In this document: one piece after another, positions 39,092 to 47,118 of the stretch
Layout of the letters: the number at the start of each line of letters is the position of its first letter
Numbering within the stretch: position 1 is the stretch's first letter
Made by a program: the position numbers and the translations under genes
NCBI GenBank assembly: GCA_947494095.1
Contig: CANLTI010000001.1
Location: 1-64,000, forward strand
Source: an uncultured Pseudomonadales bacterium
Lineage (GTDB): Bacteria; Pseudomonadota; Gammaproteobacteria; Pseudomonadales; Cellvibrionaceae
Length of the DNA: 64,000 bases
Reading direction: 5' to 3'
Notes under the pieces: generated by a model
What the model was told of the DNA's origin: nothing
Databases searched by the model: none
Seen by the model: only the letters and a program-made list of their open reading frames with translations

Positions 39092-39489
39092 AGATTCTTG
39101 AGGCGGTTGTGCTGGTGAGGGGTGTGCATTGCCACGCGATAGCGATAAGGCGCGAGCGCTAGAGGAATCGCACAGCTAAAATACGCGAAAAATATTAAAG
39201 AGGTATCGGGCAGTGCCATGCAAGGCCGGCACCGCCAAGACTGCGGTGCCGAGCTACAGGCTTTTACGCGGACGTAAATGGTAGGGCAATACAGGGAGCA
39301 ATTGCCGAGAAGTATTCACGCGTGCCCAGCATGGCGGTGCTCGATGCCGAGACGATGAATTATTTACAGGGTGCTCACTTCAAGTATTGTAGGCAAATTC
39401 TATCATTGGCTATCTTGTCAAAGCTTGTGCTGGCGTTTCACGTTGGCGTTACCTTACAGCTTTGAGCGTTTGGGGTGTCCTCGAATGCA
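39092..39489. repeat. Dispersed repeat family 3, long copy
   Basis: Its two ends recur at 40485-40571: TTCTTGAGG-GGTTG and GCATT-CCACGC near 39092-39138, and GAGCGTT-GGGGTG-CCTCGAATG at 39464-39489 (23 of 26 identical). The interior contains the inverted repeat CGGCACCGC/GCGGTGCCG (39227-39235/39243-39251). It lies directly upstream of the PemK-like gene and contains no convincing ORF. Confidence 0.45.
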
Positions 39490-39517
39490 CTTAAGGCTTA
39501 GTGCGGGATTATATATG

Positions 39518-39757
39518 CTATTCCTCTTTATTTTCCTTGATCATTTTTTGCCTTCTTTCTTGTGGCGTGTATTCTTCTATCTCATCTGGAAATAGTTCTG
39601 CATCTGATTGCTGAATCAAATCAGCGGAGCCTGATGCGAGTTCAGTTTCATCAAAATCATTACTTTCAACGTTAAATAATTCATTTTCAGTGGTGAGCTT
39701 TGTCTTGCGTAGTCGCTCCCGCAACTGCTCAAGTGTTTCATTTGGGTCTATAGGCAT
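39518..39757 (-). CDS. Small acidic protein paired with the GNAT gene
   Basis: 79 residues: a helical N-terminus (PNETLEQLRERLRKTK), an acidic middle rich in Asp/Glu (VESNDFDETELASGSADLI) and a charged C-terminus. GGGAG lies ~8 nt before ATG 39757, and the gene begins 2 nt after the GNAT stop, so the two are tightly coupled. No family recognised. An antitoxin or adaptor role for the preceding acetyltransferase is possible but unproven. Confidence 0.65.
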   Translation of the reverse strand: MPIDPNETLEQLRERLRKTKLTTENELFNVESNDFDETELASGSADLIQQSDAELFPDEIEEYTPQERRQKMIKENKEE

Positions 39758-39759
39758 GA

Positions 39760-40314
39760 TTATAACTCCCTAAAGCAAAAGTTGCCTTTTGGGTTGTAGG
39801 CGAAGTTGGCTTTGCTTAGGTAATGATTTTTAACGGCGTCATTGACTGGGTGCATAATACGGATTTGGTGGGCTCCAATAGCTTGCGCATAGACTTCTGC
39901 AGAGAGAATAACAATATCTGTAATAAGGCCTGTTAAAGGAGAGCCAGTAGGGTTGGCTTCGATGAAATCTAGACGCAGTTTATTTCCACTCCAAGTGGGG
40001 CGGCCGATACTTGCACCGGCGAGAAATAATTTGTTATGCCATATAGCAAGCTCAAATCGCTTGGGGTGAGTTCGATAGTGCTTTCGTACTTTCCGCCAAT
40101 CCCAATCAGCAACTCGACTACCTTGATCTTCCCATTTGGCAAGCTTCTCAAAAGTTTGAAAATTTAGGCCGCTGAGAGAGATTACACATTTATTAACAGC
40201 CCCGTCTTTTGCCTGCATTATTGGCCGTAATCTGCTGTGGGCTTCTTCTAGTGAAATCTCTCGAATTTGATCATGGCGATGCCAGGTTTGCTTATAAGTG
40301 GGTGATGTTTGCAT
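39760..40314 (-). CDS. GNAT-like acetyltransferase
   Basis: 184 residues. The C-terminal half has the GNAT pattern: a strand (KLRLDFIEANP), a helix (LITDIVILSAEVYAQAIGA) and the terminal HQIRIMHPVNDAVKNHYLSKANFAYNPKG, equivalent to the N-x-x-A-x-x-xY-x-x-x-G-F end of GNAT enzymes. The classic acetyl-CoA loop Q/RxxGxG/A is not clear, so activity is uncertain. AAGGTAGG precedes its ATG by 6 nt. It is first of a two-gene unit with the small acidic protein. The substrate is unknown. Confidence 0.7.
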   Translation of the reverse strand: MQTSPTYKQTWHRHDQIREISLEEAHSRLRPIMQAKDGAVNKCVISLSGLNFQTFEKLAKWEDQGSRVADWDWRKVRKHYRTHPKRFELAIWHNKLFLAGASIGRPTWSGNKLRLDFIEANPTGSPLTGLITDIVILSAEVYAQAIGAHQIRIMHPVNDAVKNHYLSKANFAYNPKGNFCFREL

Positions 40315-40484
40315 TCTATGCCTACCTTAGAGAGGTTGTATTGAGTAAATATTACCCTACAAATTTTTACTTGGGTAGCTATGTCTGTTTATTGAGAGGT
40401 ACTGCCCTTAGCTATTCCCCAGCAATCAGCGATATCAGCCGCTTAGAGCACTTACGGGTATTGCCCGTGAATTTTCAGAGGTGT

Positions 40485-40571
40485 TTCTTGAGGTGGTTGA
40501 TACGGGTAAAGGTTTGCATTACCACGCTGGAGTGAGGAATGAGATGAGCGTTCGGGGTGCCCTCGAATGTA
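40485..40571. repeat. Dispersed repeat family 3, short copy
   Basis: Contains both ends of the 39092-39489 repeat with most of its ~330-bp interior missing. It lies about 170 bp upstream of the GNAT start, as the long copy lies upstream of the PemK-like gene. Confidence 0.45.
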
Positions 40572-40645
40572 TTAACAGGTGTAATCTATAATGTTAATGA
40601 ATTAAAGCGAATGCGTGCCCCTGCTATTCGGGCGGGGGCGGGGGC

Positions 40646-40689
40646 GGGGGCGGATGGTAGCAGAAATGGGGTTGGGTGGCGATGGTTGT
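40646..40689. repeat. 44-bp direct repeat, right copy
   Basis: Perfect match to 37747-37790, adjoining a GGGGGC tandem run on its left. Divergent flanks on both sides show that the shared block is only ~44 bp. Confidence 0.85.
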
Positions 40690-41162
40690 AGGCTGAGTGC
40701 GTGTGTCGCTCGAGGCCAAAAACACTCCTAATATAGGTGGATATCTAGCCCTATCACTCGCAAGCGCGACTCAAAACACCCTCAAGGCTCGCGGCAAGTA
40801 CTCCCCTGTAGGCTCTAGCCTGCTCCTGCCTCCAAAGGCTCTGAATAGATACTATGGGTGGCTTTATGATGGTTCACAAGAGGCGAGAATGGCGCCGACT
40901 TTAAATTTCAAAACAGTACAATACGTTAATTTATATGGCAGTTTATTAAGCTTATGTTTTAGGTCTTTATGAGTTTTTAAGGTGAGTGTATTTTTATGAT
41001 TTTTACACGAGAGTTTAGGGTGTCTTCTAATCTTGGTAACAAGTTGCTCATGGGGTACTTGCCCCTAAATATTTTAGTCGACAGCATGCCGTTTTAACTA
41101 TTTGTAATATCGAGAGCTTGGTTGTCCTCGGATATTTTTAGTACAAAAGTGATACAAAAGAC

Positions 41163-41324
41163 GTAACTATTCAGAGGTGCGGAAATCGGGCGCTAATGAA
41201 TCATTTGCTGGGCCGCTCAAGCCATCCATGGTCGCTATTTAAGCGCTCCCTGCGCTTAAATACCCAGAAAATAATTCATCAGCACCCTATTAAGAGGTTT
41301 TTTTTGGTTCGGCTGAATAGTTAC
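41163..41324 (+). mobile_element. MITE family 1, copy C (162 bp, best preserved)
   Basis: Perfect 12-bp terminal inverted repeats GTAACTATTCAG/CTGAATAGTTAC and an exact 8-bp target duplication CAAAAGAC at 41155-41162 and 41325-41332. The two halves are partly complementary, so the whole element can fold as one long hairpin. It has no coding capacity. It lies ~130 bp upstream of the NdpA-like gene. Confidence 0.95.
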
Positions 41325-41457
41325 CAAAAGACTTCATAGTAACGCGGCATGTTATTATAGGTGTCAAAATATTAAATATTCCTATTTTTCCTAATGGTTA
41401 AACTTGGTTTTTTTCCTACGTAAGTTAAAGTCTCTTTCATTTTTATTGGGGGGAGCC

Positions 41458-42507
41458 ATGGATATTACCAATATCGTAGTGCATGAAATCATCAAAGATG
41501 AAGACGGGCGAGTAGCAGATGTACGAATAAGGAGTGAAGAGAACGAGATCAACGACCATGCAATTAAGTTGGTGGAACAACTTAATAAGCTATTCTCAAA
41601 GGGAAGGAGAAGCTTTGGCAAGTTTTCTGAGCTAAGTGAAGGGCAGGTACCTCCCCTATTCGTATCTTCACTTTCTGATGCCTATCAAAACTCGATAGAT
41701 CCAGAAAATTTTTATAAGTTAAGTATTGGGCTTACGCATGGTCTTAAGGAAGCTATGACAGCAGCAGCGACCTCAAGAGGCGGTTATGTAATGTTTATTG
41801 CTTATAAGGTTAATAATCAGCATTTTTTCAACACCGTGTTGTTGAGGAAAAAGCAAGGGATGCAGCTTGATGATGACCTTTCAATTCAGGAAATTGAAGA
41901 ACTTGACCTCGATAAGCTGCATATGGCGGCCCGCATAAACATTACACGATGGCAATCGGGAGAGGATTTCCGATACATTTGTTTTCAGGTGGGTACGAGT
42001 GCCGATGATGTTACGAACTATTTCTTGAGTTTTGTTGGTTGTGAGGACCACAGATTAGGGCTAGAAGATACAAAAAATCTAGTACATGTAACAAGAAGGT
42101 ATTGTGAACTTGAGGGCTTTTCAGCGGAGGTCAAAGCCGATGTCAAAAAGGAAGTTCTACAGTTCTGTACTAATGCCATTAATGAAGGCTTGGATCTCGA
42201 CCTTGAGAGGCTGTCTAAGGTTTTAGATGCAAGTTTTTGTAAAACTGAAAACGCTAACTTTCTCAAAATAGCCCAGGCCGATGAGTATGGTTACAATCTC
42301 AATGGAAAATTGCAACTCATCAAAAAAGGGTTGAAAGGGCTAAAGCAATACTATGGTACGGGAAAGGGGGTGCATATTACCTTCACCAATCAGGCATACA
42401 AAGACGGTCTTGTGGCTTATAATCAAAAAAGTCAAACTCTGGTGATTAAAGAGCTACCACCGGCGTTACTGCGACAACTTGAAGATGAAAAAGGTACTCG
42501 AGATTAA
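41458..42507 (+). CDS. Nucleoid-associated protein of the YejK/NdpA family
   Basis: 349 residues from ATG 41458, which follows a GGGGGGAG ribosome site; the upstream in-frame start at 41404 would add a non-homologous stretch. The family pattern is clear: MDITNIVVHEIIKDEDG at the N-terminus, GGYVMFIAYKVNNQHFFNTVLL, LDLDKLHMAARINITRWQSG, YICFQVGTSADDVTNYFLSFVGC and the C-terminal strand TLVIKELPPALLRQL. YejK/NdpA proteins bind the nucleoid; their exact role is unclear. Here it does not sit in a yejL-yejK context but is followed 5 bp later by an unknown membrane-protein gene, suggesting a two-gene accessory system. Confidence 0.85.
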   Translation: MDITNIVVHEIIKDEDGRVADVRIRSEENEINDHAIKLVEQLNKLFSKGRRSFGKFSELSEGQVPPLFVSSLSDAYQNSIDPENFYKLSIGLTHGLKEAMTAAATSRGGYVMFIAYKVNNQHFFNTVLLRKKQGMQLDDDLSIQEIEELDLDKLHMAARINITRWQSGEDFRYICFQVGTSADDVTNYFLSFVGCEDHRLGLEDTKNLVHVTRRYCELEGFSAEVKADVKKEVLQFCTNAINEGLDLDLERLSKVLDASFCKTENANFLKIAQADEYGYNLNGKLQLIKKGLKGLKQYYGTGKGVHITFTNQAYKDGLVAYNQKSQTLVIKELPPALLRQLEDEKGTRD

Positions 42508-42512
42508 ATTTT

Positions 42513-43730
42513 ATGCAAGCCCACGAAGTTCTATTTCAACTGTTTGATCATGGGGTACTTCATTTTGATGGTAGTGATTTAGACTGTATCAAGCTGACGC
42601 CAATGACTCAGGAGCACGCCAACTTGATTCGCGACCTAGCTGATGCTGGAATAGGGTTTGACTGTAGAGACGCTAGGGACCATCATTTAGACTTCACATC
42701 ACAAATCCTTCAGGCTCATATCGGTAATGATATTATTTTTGAGCTGGAGGAGGAAACAGCAAAGGACGTTGTAGGCACAATTTTCAGTGATTTTCCTTCG
42801 TTTATCGCGAACACTCAAAGGCAATGTCGAGAGCCCTCTAAGTATTGTATTTTGGGTGAGAAGTACTCCACCGATGGGGAGGCGACTGGACTTGTTGCCC
42901 ACTATAAAAATGTTATCTCCCTCATACAGTTACTCTCCAGTATTGCTGATTTTGACTCTGATGATGATGAAAGCTCGCACGACAAGTCCTTAACCTATTT
43001 GCATCGCTCAAAGTTAACTATGAGTATCTCTTATGGTGAGGATGAACTACAGGAACAGCTGGATGGGCTTAGTATTGTAAAGGAAATATTCACGGATGAG
43101 CAGCATCAGGAGCAAAAGAAGAGTATCGCAAAAGAGGTTCTCGTGAGCCTACTGGTAAATATTCCAGACAACAAAAAATTCAAATACTTATTGCAAAATT
43201 TCAACGTTTTTTCAGTACGCTTTAATGAAAACTATCAGCTTTATGTGAGTGAGTTTTCATTTGATGAGGTTCGCTCGGAGTTCGAAGAGCGAAAACGAGA
43301 GTATTTTGTAAAGATCAATGACGTGTTTACCTCGGTGCAAGGGAAGCTGTTAGGGGTCCCTATTTCTATTGCTGCGGCCTCCGTCAAAGTTACAACAATT
43401 ACGGGAAATCAGTCGTTTGCCTACTTTATTGGCTTCGCAATTTTGACCTACGCAATACTTCTATGGCTCATAATTAAAAATCAGAAACATACTCTTAGTG
43501 CGCTTAAGTCTGAATATGAAAGTTTGATGGGTCGACTTAAAAGACAGTTTCCAGACCAGTATTCAGAAATTGAGGGGCTACAGGTGGAACTTCAAAAGCG
43601 TTATAATTACCAGAGATATTGCTTAAAGATTTTTTCTTTTATGTGTATTGCTTTAGTTGTTTTGGCTTTATATATGTTTATTGGTGAGTTGCTGTTAGCT
43701 TATGTAATCAAGTATTTATATCAGATCTAA
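42513..43730 (+). CDS. Unknown protein with two C-terminal membrane helices, coupled to NdpA-like gene
   Basis: 405 residues. The first ~270 are soluble and acidic (DFDSDDDESSHD at ~150), with no recognised family. Two hydrophobic segments follow at ~300-325 (FAYFIGFAILTYAILLWLII) and ~370-395 (IFSFMCIALVVLALYMFIGE), separated by a coiled-coil-like linker (LKSEYESLMGRLKRQF). It starts 5 nt after the NdpA-like stop. The layout, a large cytosolic sensor-like part plus a membrane hairpin beside a nucleic-acid-binding protein, recalls abortive-infection modules; this is inference. No ribosome site is evident, consistent with coupled translation. Confidence 0.75.
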   Translation: MQAHEVLFQLFDHGVLHFDGSDLDCIKLTPMTQEHANLIRDLADAGIGFDCRDARDHHLDFTSQILQAHIGNDIIFELEEETAKDVVGTIFSDFPSFIANTQRQCREPSKYCILGEKYSTDGEATGLVAHYKNVISLIQLLSSIADFDSDDDESSHDKSLTYLHRSKLTMSISYGEDELQEQLDGLSIVKEIFTDEQHQEQKKSIAKEVLVSLLVNIPDNKKFKYLLQNFNVFSVRFNENYQLYVSEFSFDEVRSEFEERKREYFVKINDVFTSVQGKLLGVPISIAAASVKVTTITGNQSFAYFIGFAILTYAILLWLIIKNQKHTLSALKSEYESLMGRLKRQFPDQYSEIEGLQVELQKRYNYQRYCLKIFSFMCIALVVLALYMFIGELLLAYVIKYLYQI

Positions 43731-44052
43731 ATGCGGTGTTTCAATATGGTTTTGGAATAATACTGATACACAGTGCGCCAAGCAAAGTTGGCGACTAGAT
43801 TAAGAGGTGTAAGTCTTCTGTTCAGTAAGATGTAGCGCATCGCCTGAATGAATACTCGACCATACGTTAGATACCTTAAAACCATCGAATAGATTATCCA
43901 GTTTTAGTTGGCAGTGCATTATGGTGAGCTGGCCGAGTAATAATGCAAAGAGAGCCTAGGGTTGATTTCCGGTGAAACTTCTGCGGGAACACTGCGGGAA
44001 AAATCAAAACGGAGCGAGCTGCTGTTAAACGTAAAATAAGGAAAACTAGTGT

Positions 44053-44853
44053 ATGACCGAGAAAACGCAGCGAAATGAGCAGGAGGCACTGATCGGACAG
44101 GGACGCGGGTTCAGTGAATTTGTTGTTTATGTCGACGAAAGTGGTGATCACAGTCTGACATCTATCGATTCGGATTACCCAGTCTTTGTTTTGGCATTTT
44201 GTATTTTTTACAAAAAACACTACCTGTCTCACGTTGTGCCCCAGCTTCAGCAGCTTAAGTTTAACTATTTTGGTCACGACTTAGTGATCTTGCATGAGCA
44301 TGAAATTCGCAAAGAGAAAGGAGATTTCACTACGTTCAAGAGCCGCGCAGACAAAAATCAGTTTTTAACTTATTTAAGTGACATTATTGATGGTAGCAAT
44401 TTTATCATGGCTTCCTGTGTGATTGAGAAGAATAAGATACGCAACCCTGAAGGGATTGGTAATCCTTATCATATTGCTCTTAAGCACTGCTTAGAAACAC
44501 TGTATGAGCTAGTGACAGAAAAGGGTCAGCAAGAGCTTGATACCCATGTCATCGTTGAGCGTCGTGGTAAAAAAGAAGACTCCGAGCTCGAGCTGGAGTT
44601 TCGCCGCATTTGTGATGGCGAAAATAAATACCAACGGAATTTGCCTTTTAAGATCCGCATGGCATCCAAAACCTCAAACTCGGCTGGATTACAGCTAGCG
44701 GACTTAGTCGCTAGACCAATCGGTAGGCACGTGCTCGATCCTGTTCAGGGCAATCGAGCATTCGATATATTGAAAAAGAAATTTTACTGTGAAGGGGGTA
44801 GATGCGCTGTTGGGAAAGGTTATGACCAGTGGGGCTTAAAGTATTTCCCATAG
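44053..44853 (+). CDS. DUF3800 domain protein
   Basis: 266 residues. The DUF3800 hallmarks are present: an N-terminal FVVYVDESGDHS, a middle acidic/Arg stretch (VIVERRGKKEDSELE) and the C-terminal SNSAGLQLADLVARPIGRH. The family has an RNase H-like fold with conserved acidic residues and is common in phage, plasmid and defence islands, but its substrate is unknown. AAGGAAAA lies upstream of ATG 44053. It is monocistronic. The 322 bp between it and the two-TM gene shows nothing I can assign. Confidence 0.85.
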   Translation: MTEKTQRNEQEALIGQGRGFSEFVVYVDESGDHSLTSIDSDYPVFVLAFCIFYKKHYLSHVVPQLQQLKFNYFGHDLVILHEHEIRKEKGDFTTFKSRADKNQFLTYLSDIIDGSNFIMASCVIEKNKIRNPEGIGNPYHIALKHCLETLYELVTEKGQQELDTHVIVERRGKKEDSELELEFRRICDGENKYQRNLPFKIRMASKTSNSAGLQLADLVARPIGRHVLDPVQGNRAFDILKKKFYCEGGRCAVGKGYDQWGLKYFP

Positions 44854-45116
44854 TAATCGGGATGGCCGCATCGAATTTACTAAACTCTAAATAGCGAAAA
44901 ACCCCGATGATACTCACCGAGGTTTCGACGCCGACCGAGTACTCCCAATCCACTTGCGATAAGTATAGCGGACAGCTCAGAAAAAAATCAAGCACTATAT
45001 TGTTAGATTTCGTATATAACAACACTGCAGGCAGTTATCATAAATAAATTAACACTAAGTCTTATTGATTAGTGCTTTATCACGCAAAAAAATGCCGATT
45101 ATGTATTAATAGAATC

Positions 45117-45152
45117 AATAACCCCAAGCTAATCATTTGGGGTTATTTTTTG
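45117..45152 (+). terminator. Rho-independent terminator
   Basis: Perfect 11-bp stem AATAACCCCAA/TTGGGGTTATT (45117-45127/45137-45147) followed by a T-run. It ends plus-strand transcription from the DUF3800 gene; it also lies ~33 bp beyond the end of the minus-strand peptidase gene. Bases 44854-45116 show no gene. Confidence 0.85.
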
Positions 45153-45184
45153 GGGCTGGTGTGAGGGTGGGGTGTTGTGGTGTT

Positions 45185-46627
45185 TTATTGAGGGAGTTGC
45201 CATTCATCAAAAATAGGATTTAAATCACTGTTTGCACTACGGCTTAGCCTGTCGCGTAAAAACCCCCAGCCAAAGCCTGGGTTGTTGTTAAATTCAGCAT
45301 AAAACTGTTTAAAAATTTCCCAACCATGTTGTTCGCGTAAATGCTTAAAAAAGCACATGCCCACCCAAGGGTCATCGTTAAAGGGGGTTTTAACATCGGC
45401 GAGATAATGGGTTTTACGTTCAGCGCAATTTGATAGCGCGTCATTAACCGGTAACCCAAGCTGCTCTACTGTGTAAAGTGCAAAAATATTAGGCCAAGCC
45501 TCTAGGCCGCCAAAGGTTGTGTAATACCAATCACCACCGGCAAAATTAAAGATATGGCCAAGTTCATGGGCATAGCCCCAAGTGTCATTATAGGTTTCGC
45601 CGGCATGGGTAATACGCACAGCAATATCGCCATCAATAATACTCGGGTCTAAACGTACGGGGCTACCTGCTAGCATCCAGCCGGGTGCATCTTTGGTATC
45701 TCCCATCCACCGTATGGGCTGGCCATTATAAGGCTGTAAGCCTCGGAATTCTGCTTGTAACTGGTACATAGCATCTAGTCGATTGACGGCACGTACTAGT
45801 GTTTCTTTATCGCTACCGGCAATATCGGCAGGCAATGTGAGTATATTGTATGTCCCCATAATCTCTACCCAGCCAGAAGATACTAAAGAGTAATCATAGG
45901 CCTGGGCATTGGCCACTGGAATAGTAGGTACCACGTGGCCGGTGCTAGAGGTGAGCGAGACACGCATTTCGCCGTCGGCATTGCGTCTGTCTTCGTAGGT
46001 CTCACCTAAATCAGTCGATAAAATAGCCCCTAAAAAAACAATGCCCTCTTTAGGCGCCACAAATTCAGCCTGCGCACCGACACAGGTTATTTCTGCATCT
46101 TCATAAAATAACCCTATGCGCGCGACTAATGAGCCTAAGGTGCAACCGCGAAATACCTTACCGCCTGCTTTGCCCTCTGCAGTGAGATATTCATTGCCAT
46201 CCATGCTCCATGTACCTTCTGCGGTAATTGTTACAGACTCGCCTTGCCTCAAAAAGAGTCCAGTATTTACCCAATGCTGAGAGGCCGGTACATGAAAGTG
46301 GCGCGTACCATAGGCGGCTGATGCGCTGAGTGATAAAAAAGTCCACGGTGACTCAGGCATTAGCTCAGGTGCCAGTGCTGTACTCTCGCTCGATGAGGAC
46401 GCTTGGTGAGAGGATGAAGCTATATCTGTAGAAGAGGTTTGGCCAATACTCGCAGCGCTCTGGCTAGACTGGCTTTGATTCGACTGGCTTTGGCTGGACG
46501 GGTTCTGGCTAGATAGGCTTTGGCGAGATTCACCTTGACTAGAAGGGTGAACAGCTTCACCGGCGCAAGCCGCTAAAAGCGTACAGAGCATAACTATCTT
46601 TAATAGAGTTGGCATATAGATCATCAT
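45185..46627 (-). CDS. M60-like zinc metallopeptidase lipoprotein with LecA-like domain
   Basis: About 480 residues. A lipobox (CTLLAAC) after MPTLLKIVML marks a lipoprotein. Start is ATG 46627 or 46615; the longer frame to 46759 runs into MITE copy D. A Ser/Gln-rich linker follows, then a PA-IL/LecA-like module (GESVTITAEGTWS, CTLGSLVARIG, FVAPKEGIVFLGAILSTDLGETYEDRRNADGEMRVSL) and a peptidase region with HELGHIFNF and a Glu in GGLEAWPN, matching the HExxH-x(8-24)-E pattern of M60/gluzincin-like mucin peptidases. Likely surface-exposed, acting on glycoproteins or glycan-bound proteins. Specificity is inference. It stands alone between a terminator and a MITE. Confidence 0.82.
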   Translation of the reverse strand: MMIYMPTLLKIVMLCTLLAACAGEAVHPSSQGESRQSLSSQNPSSQSQSNQSQSSQSAASIGQTSSTDIASSSHQASSSSESTALAPELMPESPWTFLSLSASAAYGTRHFHVPASQHWVNTGLFLRQGESVTITAEGTWSMDGNEYLTAEGKAGGKVFRGCTLGSLVARIGLFYEDAEITCVGAQAEFVAPKEGIVFLGAILSTDLGETYEDRRNADGEMRVSLTSSTGHVVPTIPVANAQAYDYSLVSSGWVEIMGTYNILTLPADIAGSDKETLVRAVNRLDAMYQLQAEFRGLQPYNGQPIRWMGDTKDAPGWMLAGSPVRLDPSIIDGDIAVRITHAGETYNDTWGYAHELGHIFNFAGGDWYYTTFGGLEAWPNIFALYTVEQLGLPVNDALSNCAERKTHYLADVKTPFNDDPWVGMCFFKHLREQHGWEIFKQFYAEFNNNPGFGWGFLRDRLSRSANSDLNPIFDEWQLPQ

Positions 46628-46754
46628 TTTGTGGCACTTAAAGCATGCTAGCTTAGGTGTCAAAACAAACACAAGGACAGGTAAGAAGTTATTCCGGATA
46701 AACATTTCTTTATCCGTGCTTTTAGACAGAGATAACACTAATGTAAAATATTTA

Positions 46755-47056
46755 GTCACTATTCAGAGGTGCCGAAATTGGGCGCTAATGAACCACTGAC
46801 TGGACCGCTCAAGCCATCTGCGACTTTGTGCTCCTCGACTTTGTGCTCCTGCAAAGTCTAATCTTGCATATCCCTATGCAGGTGCAAAGTCTAATCTTAC
46901 ATATCCCTATGCAGGTGCAAAGTCTCATCTTGCATATCCCTATGCCGGTGCACTGCCTACCCCTTGCTTTCCCTGCAAGGTCCGCGCTTAAATGCCCAGG
47001 GAATAATCCATTATCTCTTTGTTGATAAGGGGTTGTTAGTTTGGCTGAATCGTTAT
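46755..47056 (+). mobile_element. MITE family 1, copy D with internal tandem repeats
   Basis: Ends GTCACTATTCAG and CTGAATCGTTAT are diverged forms of the family-1 ends. The left arm matches copy C and the right arm matches copy A. Flanks show only an imperfect duplication (AATATTTA versus TATATTTA), so it is probably the oldest copy. The centre is expanded by three 33-bp tandem repeats (46850-46948). It fills the region between the peptidase and DUF1552 genes. Confidence 0.78.
46850..46948 (+). repeat. Three 33-bp tandem repeats inside MITE copy D
   Basis: Units 46850-46882, 46883-46915 and 46916-46948 share TGCAAAGTCT and TATCCCTATGC-GG with one to three differences. A shorter CGACTTTGTGCTCC doublet precedes them (about 46820-46849). 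Confidence 0.85.
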
Positions 47057-47073
47057 ATTTATTATAAAATGAG

Positions 47074-47104
47074 CCAAAAAAATGGCGCCTTATAGGCGCC
47101 ATTT
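47074..47104 (-). terminator. Rho-independent terminator of the DUF1592-DUF1552 operon
   Basis: AAATGGCGCC/GGCGCCATTT (47080-47089/47095-47104) followed on the minus strand by seven T, 15 bp past the DUF1552 stop. Confidence 0.9.
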
Positions 47105-47118
47105 AACATGCAAAAGGG

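Larger units (their letters stand above)
40315..41457. other. Gene-poor segment carrying three repeats
   Basis: About 1.1 kb without a supported gene. It holds the short family-3 repeat (40485-40571), a G-rich tandem GGGGGC run (about 40631-40652), the right copy of the 44-bp direct repeat and MITE copy C. A 91-codon frame at 40697-40972 has no ribosome site or recognisable features and is not called. Confidence 0.6.

Noticed and set aside
40631..40652. G-rich tandem run as a quadruplex or regulatory element
   Set aside because: Only a short GGGGGC run beside the 44-bp repeat; no promoter or conserved context to support a role.
40697..40972. 91-codon frame after the right 44-bp repeat
   Set aside because: No start signal, no domain, and it lies in a repeat-rich gene-poor segment.
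39055..41160. Integron-like cassette array (attC sites)
   Set aside because: Repeats occur next to single genes, but no attC core sites (GTTRRRY/RYYYAAC pairs) or integrase are visible.
46628..46759. 5' extension of the M60-like peptidase
   Set aside because: It runs into MITE copy D and puts extra residues before the lipobox signal.
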